64,000 nt of DNA from Callorhinus ursinus (lineage: Eukaryota > Chordata > Mammalia > Carnivora > Otariidae). Both the position numbers and the translations under genes were made by a program. A model generated the notes under the pieces. It was given only the letters and a program-made list of their open reading frames with translations, made no database searches and was not told the origin of the DNA. Positions 45,440 through 55,556 of the stretch are shown here, in pieces; positions within the stretch are counted from its first letter, which is position 1; each line of letters begins with the position of its first letter. Where the stretch lies: contig NW_020312785.1 of the NCBI RefSeq assembly GCF_003265705.1, positions 24,717,102-24,781,101 on the forward strand, in the 5' to 3' direction.

Positions 45440-45619
45440 TTTTTTTTTTAAGATTTTATTTATTTATTCATGAGAGACAGAGGGAGAGAGAGAGAGAAGC
45501 AGAGGGAGAAGCAGTCTCCCAAGGAGCAGGGAGCCCGATGCGGGGCTCGATCCCAGGACCCTGGGATCATGACCTGAGCTGAAGGCAGATGCTTAACCAT
45601 CTGAGCCACCCAGGCGCCC
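45440..45619 (-). mobile_element. SINEC SINE, antisense, with TSD
   Basis: 'aagattttatttatttattc', 'gatgcggggctcgatccc', 'gggatcatgacctgagctg' and 'ctgagccacccaggcgcc'. The 14-nt TSD tggcttttctcttt is perfect at 45426-45439 and 45620-45633, so it is relatively young. Confidence 0.97.
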
Positions 45620-45633
45620 TGGCTTTTCTCTTT

Positions 45634-46084
45634 GAGAACTAACATTTCCCAACCAACCTCATAAACAGTGCCACACTGAGTCAGTGGAATCTTCCATCAA
45701 TTGTAATTCACCACCATATATGGCAGTATTAATAGATTTTTTTATTACAGAAACCCTTCTTTCTTCTTGATGTCTTCTCCTCAACTTTGAATTAGTTTCG
45801 AAACAGTTGTAAAGAAAATACATTCCCTTTCATATCGATTAAATTTGCTCTTTGCTTCACTCAGTCATGATTTCAGGTCTACATCCTCCAACTTTAATTT
45901 CTTCTCTTACTTGGACACACTACTTCTCCTAAGCCATCCTTTCTTCAGCCTACACAAAGTACTTATAATTATTTTATTTTTTAAATACCTGGATACATTT
46001 ATTATCACTCCATCTTCCATATAGATAGTTAAGTAAGTTTGAGAGAAGGAAACACACCTAACTATAAAAGGCCTGGCTCGGGAA
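45634..46084. other. No feature recognised
   Basis: Pyrimidine-rich unique-looking sequence. Possible L2 relic, but not supported well enough to call. Confidence 0.4.
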
Positions 46085-46310
46085 GGCTATAGAGTACAGT
46101 GCTTAAAAGTTCAACTGAAGGGCAGAATTCCTAAGGTTGGATTCAGGTTTTTTCTCTATTTTCACATTTAAACCATAGGTAGGTCATTTAACCTTATCAA
46201 TAAAATAAAAATAATACTAGAATTTAAATGAGTTAATTCTGGTGAAGCACTTGAACCGTGTTTTCCAAATAGCAAATGCCTACTGAATATGAGTTATTTT
46301 ATTGTTATTA
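46085..46310 (+). mobile_element. MIR SINE, sense
   Basis: 'agagtacagtgcttaaaagt', 'aggtaggtcatttaacctta', 'atttaaatgagttaattctg' and 'aatgcctactgaatatg' match the MIR order. Diverged. Confidence 0.75.
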
Positions 46311-47167
46311 CACTGATAGATACACGTTTAGCTATTAAATGCTATCTGATTGATTTGGAGAATTCTTGGTCTCTTTTCTTAATCCCATCAAGTAAAATAA
46401 CATTTGATTCAATTCCTCCAAATATAACCTTAAATAAAGAAAAGCTTTTAGTCAAAGATTATTACTTTTTTTTTTTTTCTTTAGAATCTAAGTAGATTGA
46501 GTCAACAGTCTAACAGCCCTGTATTCTCAGAAGAGAAGATGCTTAAACTCCAGTAAAGGAGCTTTGGGTTTGATAGTTTTTGTGATCTGAAGTTAACTCT
46601 TCTTCCTCATTCCATTACGCCTTGCTAAAGTATGCTCATCAGCTGTCAGTCACTAACCTGATTCTTAAACATCCTGAATATCTCTCCTGTTTACCTCCCT
46701 ACCCCCTCTTATCTTTCCAACTTCAATTCACTTTTGTTTACATTACTATGCCTATGGAAGCATATTTGTATATGTAGTACTCTTTTTATTTACCATTCTA
46801 TTTACTCTTCTCTCACCTTTGCAGAGGTTAGGATATATTTGTAGGCTGATGAAGGACTTAAAAAGTCCTCTCTCTTTTTCTTTTTTTTTGTTTCTGTTTT
46901 TGATAGTCATTGTTGTCTCACAGGGATTTTTATGTATAAATACTTTGGAACCTAAAAATACATAATGTAATGTATATTTGAAATATATATATATTACATA
47001 TATAGTTGTAATAAATAAATTTGATGCTAACAAATTTCCTTTTCAATTGTATTTAATTTTTATTACAAATCTTATTTTTTTTAACATTGTTAAGCTATAA
47101 TAGTGATTAAATGTAATTTGACTGCTCATCTTCAGGAGTGTTTGTGGACCCTTTATAATAATATTTG
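46311..47167. other. No feature recognised
   Basis: AT-rich, with a TA run near 46984-47002. Frames of 68-93 codons (46289-46495, 46752-47033) have no domain. Confidence 0.45.
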
Positions 47168-47191
47168 TTATAGACTATATATAGTCTATAA
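47168..47191. repeat. Perfect 24-bp palindrome
   Basis: Half-site ttatagactata followed immediately by its exact reverse complement, with no spacer. It can form a cruciform or a symmetrical protein-binding site. Confidence 0.95.
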
Positions 47192-47264
47192 TAATCTTCG
47201 TATGGCCAAAATGATATTAAACCTCCTTGAAGATAAAAAAAGAAGGTACAGCTAACTCTTCCAT

Positions 47265-47440
47265 TAATTGGCTAAAACTTATGGGTTAGAGTTGCGCAAA
47301 CCAGGACTCGAATCTCAGAATTCCCACTTATAAACCTGTGGAAAGTTTACTTTTAAAATTGGGGATAATACTACCAACCTTTTTGACTTGCTATATGGAG
47401 TAAATGAGATAAATTAGTTAAAAAAATAGCTAACATTATT
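47265..47440 (+). mobile_element. MIR SINE, sense
   Basis: 'ggttagagttgcgcaaacca', 'ggactcgaatctcagaattc', 'ttaaaattggggataatact' and 'tggagtaaatgagataaat' follow the MIR consensus, including the tRNA-like B-box area ('gactcgaatctc'). Confidence 0.85.
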
Positions 47441-47559
47441 AGTATATTCCAAGAAGAGTGCGATCATTCATAACCAGCTTTAGGAACACATCAGACTCAA
47501 TTTAACATTTTGATTTGTTTTTGATGAGTAGTTTCAATTGTCATATTGGCACTAGGGCT

Positions 47560-48780
47560 GTTTTCCTTTCCCTATTAGGACAGAGCCCCTTCCTTTTATA
47601 CTAGGGCATCCCACTGTGGCTAGGTTATTATTTAACCATGACAAAAGTTTGAAAATTATTAGCATGTGGGACTTGGGCCACCACATTTTGCTTTAGCCAT
47701 TACGAATGGTTTGTTGATGCTAATGTATGGCACCCCATGGTGATTCTTTTCCCCCTTACTCTTTGACTTTCTCTTTTGTAACATTTCACATGTGGATCTG
47801 CAGTGATTAATATTTTATGCGGTTGTTCTTATGTGCAGCATGAGAGTGCATGTTCCATTCAACTCTCCAGTAGCTCTGTTGCCATTGAAAGGTAACTAAT
47901 AGCTCGAGCTGGGCCTCTCCTGGCTCGGGGCGGTCTCCTGTGAAAAGAAAACAGACAATATCTTGTCACATCATAAATTTATAAGGAGTTAATTAAAGCC
48001 TTTCCCTTGCATCTTAAACACATTCGAAGTCCCATATCACAAGGAATGATTCCTGTTTAATTACCAATGGCTTGTAAAAATTTGCTGCTTACAGTGTATT
48101 TTAATGTCAGGCAGATTATTAGTACAAATGGAAAACTGTGCCTGGAAAATGTCCAAAGAATATAAACTTGCACCAAACTATGTGCATATATTTTTCTCTT
48201 AATTATTTGTGTAGAGAGACATATAATTTATTTTTAAAACTTTTGAAACCATTATCATGAGTATTTATAATTTTATTTAGCACACTGAACTACAAAACTG
48301 AATATTCATTTATTATACTATTTGCATTTTCCCAACTAGTACTCCCTATGAACTGCTGTTTTAGACTATGTTTTTAAAACAAATGCATGTTCAACAGTTG
48401 TGCTGCTAGAGGACTGATGGTCAATATTTAGAGTTTCCCGAGAAAAGCTGCAGGAGCATATGTTTCAATTCTGATATGGGGCTTTGTCAATTATTGGGAA
48501 TGGAACATGATAAAAATCAGATTCTAACGGGGTTCAAGGAAAAAAATGAGTTTAAAAAAATCGGTTTAGATTAATCTGGAAGAAATATTTACCCTGAAGG
48601 CTCTTTGATTATTCCTGTTAGATAACCAATTCAAGCTAATGTATAATGGATAATCCATTTAGGTGCTCTTATCAGAAGCCCTGAAGCTGTTTGTAGTGAT
48701 CTCAATAGATTACAGTTCTTCTGCTGAATAGTAAATAATCAAAATTATAATAGGTAACTACAAGGTATGGTGAAATCATT
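47560..48780. promoter_or_regulatory. Candidate conserved non-coding element / enhancer
   Basis: About 1.2 kb with no recognisable repeat. A local GC- and CpG-containing core, 'agctcgagctgggcctctcc' followed by 'ggctcggggcggtctcc' (47901-47940), is flanked by homeodomain-like sites ('gagttaattaaagc', 'tgtttaattaccaatgg', 'tagattaatctgg', 'tgtcaattattgg') and a TEAD-like 'aggaatgattcc'. No open frame of note. The call rests on repeat depletion and motif density, and conservation is not tested. Confidence 0.35.
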
Positions 48781-49209
48781 AAGTGATATAAACAGATTTT
48801 TTTCCTAGCATCTGATATTCAGATGTATTTGTTTATTTGAGCAGACCACAGATTATAATTTACACAGTAGCACAAAAACAAAATATACCCCTACATGCAT
48901 TTTAGTTTTATTACTTAAAACACAAAGTTTTAGTAAGGAAGGGCAAGTACAAAATCTGGAAAAATTCCATTCTTTTATACAGGGATTCTTAGAAGTTAGA
49001 TACAATTGTTAGGGGTAACAACAGTTTCTTGTTTGTTTTATTTTTATTTTTCAACCCCTTACTCATAATGTAAAATATTTTCCACTTCATATTCAGTTAA
49101 GAGTAAGGATAGGTAAGTAAATTTTCCTATAATTAGGATCCTTTGAGCTTTTACTGAGCAAGATATCTGCCTATATTTGGAGATGGCAAACCTAGAACAA
49201 CTCCCATTT
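48781..49209. other. No feature recognised
   Basis: AT-rich sequence with no gene or named repeat. Confidence 0.5.
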
Positions 49210-49560
49210 TAAAATACATTCAACTATATTTATGAATTCTGTTCTCTCTCAACCTTTTTGTGGCTCAGGTATAGACATGTGACTTAGGCCCTCATGAATC
49301 CACGCCAGACTGTTTTCCAGAAGCCCAGTGCAAGAAGCAGATGATGTGTGAAAATTTTCTTCTGGGAATTTTGGGGGAGACAACTTTCAGAGACCACAGT
49401 GTCAGTGGTCCAGGCATCCAGGGAGATACAAGGCATCCACTGTAAGAACATGATTAGTAGTGACTTAGCTGCAGTGATACCCAGTGTGGTTTGGACATGG
49501 ATCATGGCTGTGTAAGTTCTATGCTTAAACCTGTATCCTCCAGAGATTCAGTGAGCTACC
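49210..49560. repeat. Possible old dispersed repeat, unassigned
   Basis: 'gtatagacatgtgacttagg' and 'atgattagtagtgacttagc' have the wording of an old MER-type repeat, but I cannot fix family or orientation. The 73-codon minus frame here has no domain. Confidence 0.3.
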
Positions 49561-49914
49561 AAATATTCTTTTTTTTTCCCAAATATTCTTTAATAAATGC
49601 ATTTTTTTCTTAAATTGATGAGATTAGGTTCTGTTGATGACCAAGATGACTGCTTAAGATTTAGTTTGATAGGACCAGTCTTGAGGTGCCCTGAAAGCAG
49701 AGGGAATGGGAAGGACAGTGGAATTATTGAGTCAGGGCTAATGAAGACCCATTTTACTTCCTTCACAATTTTGCTAAAAACTTCTTAATCACATCCCATA
49801 TACTTTTCTCTTCTAGGTTGTACTTACATATTTTGCTAATTGTGTTTGTGTTTCTTTTCTATAGCCATTAAAACCCACTCTTACTGATATTGAATATGTA
49901 TGAGATGAAATAAT
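49561..49914. other. No feature recognised
   Basis: Unique-looking sequence with a short exact duplication 'ccaaatattctt' at 49559-49570 and 49579-49590. Confidence 0.5.
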
Positions 49915-50115
49915 TTATCCTTACATATCTTAATCATTTACACTTCATGACAATCTCATGAGATATGGATATTACAATTTGAAAGGAGGAGCACTCAAAG
50001 TATTTAGTAACTTGTCAAGGTGTGAGAGATGATAAATACTGTTGCCTAGATTCAAACCTGGGCTTGTTTGCCTCAAAATTCATAGTTTTTGCCACTATAT
50101 CCTCTCCTGCAATTG
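49915..50115 (-). mobile_element. MIR SINE, antisense
   Basis: 'catgacaatctcatgagata', 'agtatttagtaacttgtcaa', 'gattcaaacctgggcttgtt' and 'gtttttgccactatatcctc' follow the antisense MIR. Confidence 0.85.
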
Positions 50116-50539
50116 AATACATCATGATTTTATCATTCAGTTTGGTTGCTAAGGGGTTTTCCAAATCTACTAGTGATAAATTCCTAAATATCCCTGGACT
50201 TTGTATTCCCAAACGATTCCTTAAAAGACCCAGTTTATCCAAGTACTGGCTTAGGTATATAACCAACATTTATGATACTGGGGAAAAGTAATCCCATCAA
50301 GTAAACCATAGACTAAATGCATGGACTACACCTATACACCCACCTCTGCTGCTTGTCTTAGCTGAGCACTTGGTTTAGTTATTAAATATTTCAGAAACTA
50401 GTATTATTTATTATTTAATTCTGCTGCATTTTAATACTTGAAGGAGAAAAATTTATAATCATCTGTATAACTCCAAAATTGATATCCCAAGCTCTAAACT
50501 GTCTTTTGAATTTTAGATCCAAATTCTTATTGGAAAATT
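50116..50539. other. No feature recognised
   Basis: Unique-looking sequence before an LTR. Confidence 0.5.
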
Positions 50540-50985
50540 GTAGTGGACTTAATGACGAACACTCCAAAGGATATATCTATATTCAAAACCCAGAATCTAT
50601 TAATATAAACTTTTGGAAAAGAGGTTTTACTGACATGATTAAGGATCAAGAGATGGCATACATCCTGGATTATCAAGATAGACCCTCTATCCAAAGACAG
50701 GTTTCTTCATAAAAGACACGCAAAAGAGACACATGGAAGAGAAGACCATGGGATGATGAAGACATGAAAGTTATGCAGCCACAAGCCAAGGCATGCCTGG
50801 AGCCACCAGAAGTGAGGAAATGCAAAGTTAGATTCTCCCCTAAAGCCTCTGGAGGGTGCACAAATCCGCAAACAACTTGATTTAGGACATCTGGCCTTCT
50901 GAAATGTGAGAAAATAAATTTCTGTTGTTTTAAGGTACCAAGATTGTGGTAATTTGTTATGGCAACTCTGGGAAATGAATAGACT
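50540..50985 (+). mobile_element. MaLR-like LTR, sense
   Basis: 'ttgtagtggacttaatgacg', 'cagccacaagccaaggcatg', 'gattctcccctaaagcctct', 'gtgagaaaataaatttctgt' (polyadenylation signal aataaa) and 'gtggtaatttgttatggcaa' then 'gaaatgaataga'. A solo LTR with no internal region next to it. Confidence 0.75.
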
Positions 50986-51701
50986 TTTCTGTTTTAATCT
51001 CTAATGTAATCTATTTGAATGCAGTTTATCATTCTTGCTTTGACATTTCTTTTTTTTTTTTTTTTAAGCTGAAATGCTTAAGACTTTGGAGCTATTTTAC
51101 TCCTCTATGATTTCATCACTCAATTCTCCCTTGTATCGATCTTTACTTGCTTACTTTTACAAGTTTTTTTTCTTCCTATCACATGCCAGTCATTGTAACA
51201 GGTGATAGAAACACAGTGTTCTGAGAGACACACATAATCTCAGACTGCATAGAATATTCAGTCTAATAAAGTCCTTTAGCCACTAATTACATGAATAATA
51301 ATAAAAAAAACCCTGATACTTTGAATCTAAGGAAGTTTCCCTACCCCCAAGATTCCTGATCTTCACCCACATGATATTCATGTCCTGCCGGTTCCACAGG
51401 GGTAGGGAAATAAGAATAGACAGAAGAAAGTGGATTTATAAGTGAATAAAGGAAAACGAAAGAAGTATAGACATTTAGAGTAGAAAAGTTCATTAGAGAA
51501 CTTGTGAACAAAGGAAAAGGAGGGGAAAACACAATTGAATTTGAGAAATTAAGTCCTATTTATGTGGGTCATTGCCCAAAGAGAGACACTTGTAAGATTT
51601 CCCAGTGCCAATCAAGCAATACATAGTCTGTGTGTCTGTGTGTCAAACTGTTTTGGTAGCAAAACTTGACCTAACTGACCATATATACTATATGCATACG
51701 T

Positions 51702-51732
<31 letters not shown>

Positions 51733-52452
51733 ATTTTTATTTTTTCCTTATAGTGGGAATATATTTTGCTTCATAAATGTTAATTTTTTCTAGTGGAGTA
51801 CTCCTAAGACTGTATTGGTAGTGTTAACATTAATACATGATATAAGAATGCTTTTATCTTGTTAAAATCTGGAAAGTTATATATTCCAAAACCCATCTGA
51901 GCCTCTTTCAATTTAAAAAAATAAAGTGTTTATATGGGACATTTTTCCTTTCAAACATTTGATAGAACAAAGCTCCACCGAAAACATAAAGCAGCAATTT
52001 GCAAACATGGCTGTAATGAGACTTCATGCAACTTCTAGTAGAACCAATGATGTAGTAAGAAATGGACACTTCAGTATGTAACAAAAAAGAGCAAGAAATA
52101 CCTTGGGTCAATCTGTGAGAACAGACATGCTTCCTACTTTCATCCTGAAATGATAGAAAAGGCAGGAACTCTGGGGTTCTTGGCCTCCCTGACAAAGTAG
52201 AGTCTACCTACCCCCACTACCTGAGGGCTCTTTAGACCAACAAACTTCCTAAGTTTCAATGGAGGAAATAAGGGGTACATTGAATAACTGGAGTTTTGAA
52301 TCGTGAAAATATCTCATAAAGGGTCTCTAAATGTAAGGATGACTAGATTATCTGCCTAGGAAAGTTTTGTTTAATTAATATTGTTAATGTGTAATTGTCA
52401 ATAGTTCCCTCTTTTATTCTTAAAAGCATCTTGATCTGTACAATAAAGTATA
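50986..52452. other. Mostly unclassified
   Basis: Contains a T-run near 51050-51065 and a weak L2-like antisense patch near 51175-51290 ('cacatgccagtcattgtaac'). Frames at 51341-51532 and 51908-52195 (95 codons, minus) have no recognisable domain. Confidence 0.4.
51704..51733. repeat. (TG)n microsatellite
   Basis: About 15 GT units, preceded by 'catacgtacgtg'. Confidence 0.97.
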
Positions 52453-52852
52453 TGCTCTAATGGGCTGAATGGTGTTCCCCCCAAATTCATATGCTGAAGC
52501 CCTAACCTCCAGTACTTCAGAAGGTGACTGTGTTTGGGGTTAGAGCCTTTAAAGAGGTAAGTTAAAATGAGGCTATTAGAATGGGCCCTAATCCAGTCTG
52601 ACTGATATCTTTATAAGAGGACATTTGGACACACAAAGATACAGGAATGTGTGTGCACAGAGGAAAAACATGTGAGAACACAGCATGAAGACAGTTATCT
52701 ACAAACCAAGGAGTGAGACCTTGGAAGAAATCAACCTGCCATCACCTTGATCTTGGACTTCTAGCCTCCAGAAATGTAGGAATCTAAATTTTTGTTGTTT
52801 ATGCCACCCACTCTGTGATACTTCGTTATGGCAGCCCTAGCAAGCTAATACA
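52453..52852 (+). mobile_element. MaLR LTR (MLT1-like), sense
   Basis: 'taatgggctgaatggtgttc', 'caaattcatatgctgaagcc', 'gtgactgtgtttggggttag', 'ttgatcttggacttctagcc', 'tccagaaatgtagg' and the end 'gcaagctaataca'. The best preserved of the sense LTRs here, full length at about 400 bp, with no internal region adjoining. Confidence 0.88.
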
Positions 52853-52997
52853 TATGTGCACACTACTTATCTCACTCTCTTTCTCTTTTTATCTCTCATT
52901 AATTAATTAATCTAGTTGAAAATTTAATAAGAGGGAGAACTAATATTTAGAAAGCACCATGGCCAGTTTGAGGTAGCCACTGTATATTTTCATCATT

Positions 52998-53112
52998 TTT
53001 TTTAAGTACACTCCACACCCAGCACAGAGCCCAGTGCAGGGCTCAAACTCACAACCCTGAGATCAAGACCTGAGCTGAAATCAAGAGTTGGGTGCTTAAC
53101 AGACTGAGCCTG
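52998..53112 (-). mobile_element. Old truncated SINEC, antisense
   Basis: 'ttttttaagtacactccaca', 'ccagtgcagggctcaaactc', 'acaaccctgagatcaagacc' and 'cttaacagactgagcc'. Diverged older subfamily lacking the last 'cacccaggc' of the head. Confidence 0.88.
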
Positions 53113-53329
53113 TGTTTCAGCATTTTTAAAAGAACAACAATAACACCAGGTTTGTCAGGACCAATGATCATGGTATTTGCGGGATTTAATACATTTCTTC
53201 TCTATAAGTAATAGAATCCCAGAAACTTGCTGATATATCAGATTTGCACCGAGACCTTAGGGTTAGAAAGGGGGATTGAGCCCTAATTTTTTTTTTTTTT
53301 TTTACTTTAAGATACATAAAAACATTGTT

Positions 53330-53830
53330 TAATAAAATTGTTCAAGGAAACATTTATGTAATTTAGTCAGAGTCAGAGTTAGGTGGATGACTTCACATGA
53401 TCTATTTGCACTGACTTTTGACCTGAACATATTTAAAATAAATTCAAAAGCCAAGTGCATTAAATAGGATAATCCTGCTTCTCAGTATTTAAAGAAATGC
53501 TCCCAGGACCTTTCTAAAGAAACATATGTAGTCTAAGGGGAGGTCATCTGAGCATTTTGTCAAAACTGTGACAGCTGATTACAGAGGGAATTAATTTAAA
53601 TTCCTTTGGGACCCTTTAAGCCACATTTCAATGCTGCTGTAAGGAATTAACTCTCTAATGACTGACATATTATATTTGTCAGGAATTTGGTAAAATCCAT
53701 TATTTTTACCTTGCTCATGGTCTTTCTATAATTGAGCCAGCAGAGAGAAAATAGAAAGAGTGCCCATCCTTTCTACAGGCATAAATACTCGAGTGTGATA
53801 TTTGGGGTAGGAAGCATTGCATTGTTCCCA
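53330..53830. promoter_or_regulatory. Candidate conserved non-coding element
   Basis: About 500 bp with no recognisable repeat and motifs such as 'tgacagctgatta' (53569-53581, TALE/E-box plus ATTA core), 'gggaattaatttaaattcc' (a near-palindrome), 'gcacttttgacctgaa'-like nuclear receptor wording near 53410-53430, and 'ggaattaactctctaatgac'. Called from repeat depletion and motif density only. Confidence 0.3.
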
Positions 53831-54478
53831 GTAATATGTCAGATAGCCCATTCCTACTAGTGGAGCAGGGAGTTTTAACTAGATTTGAGTCATGGGCCTC
53901 CGATAAGACCTGATGAAATTTATGAAACTTTTTTTCAGAAATATATACTTATAAATACACATACAAACACCTCCATGAAAGAGTGCCAATAGTCTCAAAG
54001 ACCTGCCTTAGAAATTTGATCTGTCAGATCTTAGAGACTTTCCATGAAATGTAACTCATCTTATTTATAATATATGTAACCATGTGAAGAATGCTCCAAA
54101 TGTGATTAGAGGTTCATAATGTAACAGGAAATAGGTGATATTTCAAAAAAGCAAAACAAAAGTGACCCAGGAAACTATTCTGAGAAATACCTAGGAAAAA
54201 CAAAATAGAAAAAAAAAATAGTACTGAAGACACCCTGATTAACATATTTTTCTCAAGGGGACTCTGGGATTTGAGTTCTAATGGCTTACTTGTACCTCAG
54301 AGATAAATATTCTATGTTATAAAAAATGATAGATATAGAAAAATAGATTTATAATTCGAAACCTGTCTACACACAGATACAGAGATATACCAAGACTGAA
54401 ATATATAATAATTTTCCAGAGGAAACATGCTAACACTTTAAAAACTTTCACCTTTAAAACTAATATTTGCATACACCT
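53831..54478. other. No feature recognised
   Basis: AT-rich sequence up to the LTR fragment. Confidence 0.5.
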
Positions 54479-54701
54479 GTTATGGACTGATGTTTGTGTA
54501 CCTCCAAAATTCATATGTTAAAGCCCCAACTCCCAATATGATTATATTTGGAGTGGAGACTTTGGGAGGTAATTAGATTGTGACAGTGGAGCCCTCCTGA
54601 AAGAACTGAGTTCTTTGCTACTTTTATAATAAGTGCCCTTATAAGAAGAGACAGCAGAGAGGTGACCAGCTGTGTGAGGATATAGCAAGAAGAGGCCATT
54701 T
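54479..54701 (+). mobile_element. MaLR LTR (MLT1-like), 5' half only, with a foreign 30-nt segment
   Basis: 'tgttatggactgatgtttgt', 'caaaattcatatgttaaagc', 'ctttgggaggtaattagatt', 'gtggagccctcctgaa' and 'agtgcccttataagaagag'. Between the last two, the expected 'tgggatt' is replaced by about 30 nt identical to 56538-56567. The 3' half of the LTR is missing and a SINE begins at the break. Confidence 0.82.
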
Positions 54702-54875
54702 GCTCAGTTGTTAAGTGTCTGCCTTCGGCTTGGTTCGTGATCCCAGGGTCCTGGGATCGAACCCCGCATCGGCAGGAAGCTTGCTTCTCCCTCTCCTGCT
54801 CTGCCTGCTCGTGTTCCCTCTCTCTGTGTCTCTTTCTGTCAAATAAATAAATTAAAAAAAAAAATCGTTTAAAAA
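54702..54875 (+). mobile_element. SINEC SINE, sense, 5'-truncated, no TSD
   Basis: Starts inside the head at 'gctcagttgttaag' and lacks the first dozen or so bases ('gggcgcctgggtg'). It continues 'gtctgccttcggcttgg', 'gggatcgaaccccgcatcgg' and 'caaataaataaatt'. An internal gap follows 'gcatcgg', where 'gctccctgctca' is lost. I find no flanking duplication. Confidence 0.92.
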
Positions 54876-55178
54876 AAGAACAACTTGTTCTTTAGAAATA
54901 CAGTGAGTACAGGCAAACTCACATTTATGAAGAATGCTAATTTTAATCTGTCAGTTATCTTTTGTTTACAAATTCTAGAAAACTAAACTCAAGCAGAAAA
55001 GGAAAAAAAATTATATAGATTATATATTTGAATAGTCAAGGAATAATTTGACCTCAGGTTTGATGTGATTCAGAGACTCATATAATTTCAAATGGATTTG
55101 GTTCCTCTGCTATTTTAACTCTATTGTTCTTAATGTTGGTTTCATTGAGAGACTATAAGCAATGGCATGAAGCTATTA
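54876..55178. other. No feature recognised
   Basis: Unique AT-rich sequence. The missing half of the upstream LTR is not found here. Confidence 0.5.
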
Positions 55179-55556
55179 CCTTAGTCTGCTCAGGCTGTCA
55201 TGACAAAATACCATGAGCTAGGGGTTTAAACCACAGACATTTGTTTTCTCACAGTTTGGAGACTAGAAGTCTAAGATCTAGATGCCAGCATGGTTAGTTT
55301 CTGGTGAGAGCTCTTCCTGGCTTGCAGACTGTTGCCTTCTTTCTATTTTCTCACAGAGAGGGAAGAGAGAGAGCTCCGTGTCTCTTCCTCTTCTTATAAG
55401 GGGACCAGTCCTAGCAGATGGGTGCCAGTGTTACCCTTATGACCTCAATTAAACTTTGTCACTTCCTCGTAAAACCTATCTCCAAATTTAGTCACGTTGG
55501 GGGTTAGGGCTTCGACATACAAATTTTGAGGGGACACAGATATTCAGTCTATAACA
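55179..55556 (-). mobile_element. MaLR LTR, antisense (3' LTR side of the remnant)
   Basis: 'agtctgctcaggctgtcatg', 'acaaaataccatgagctagg', 'ctcacagtttggagactaga', 'tcttcttataaggggacca', 'gggggttagggcttcgacat' and the end 'cagtctataaca'. This is the reverse complement of an MLT1-like LTR, placed just where the internal region begins. Confidence 0.85.
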
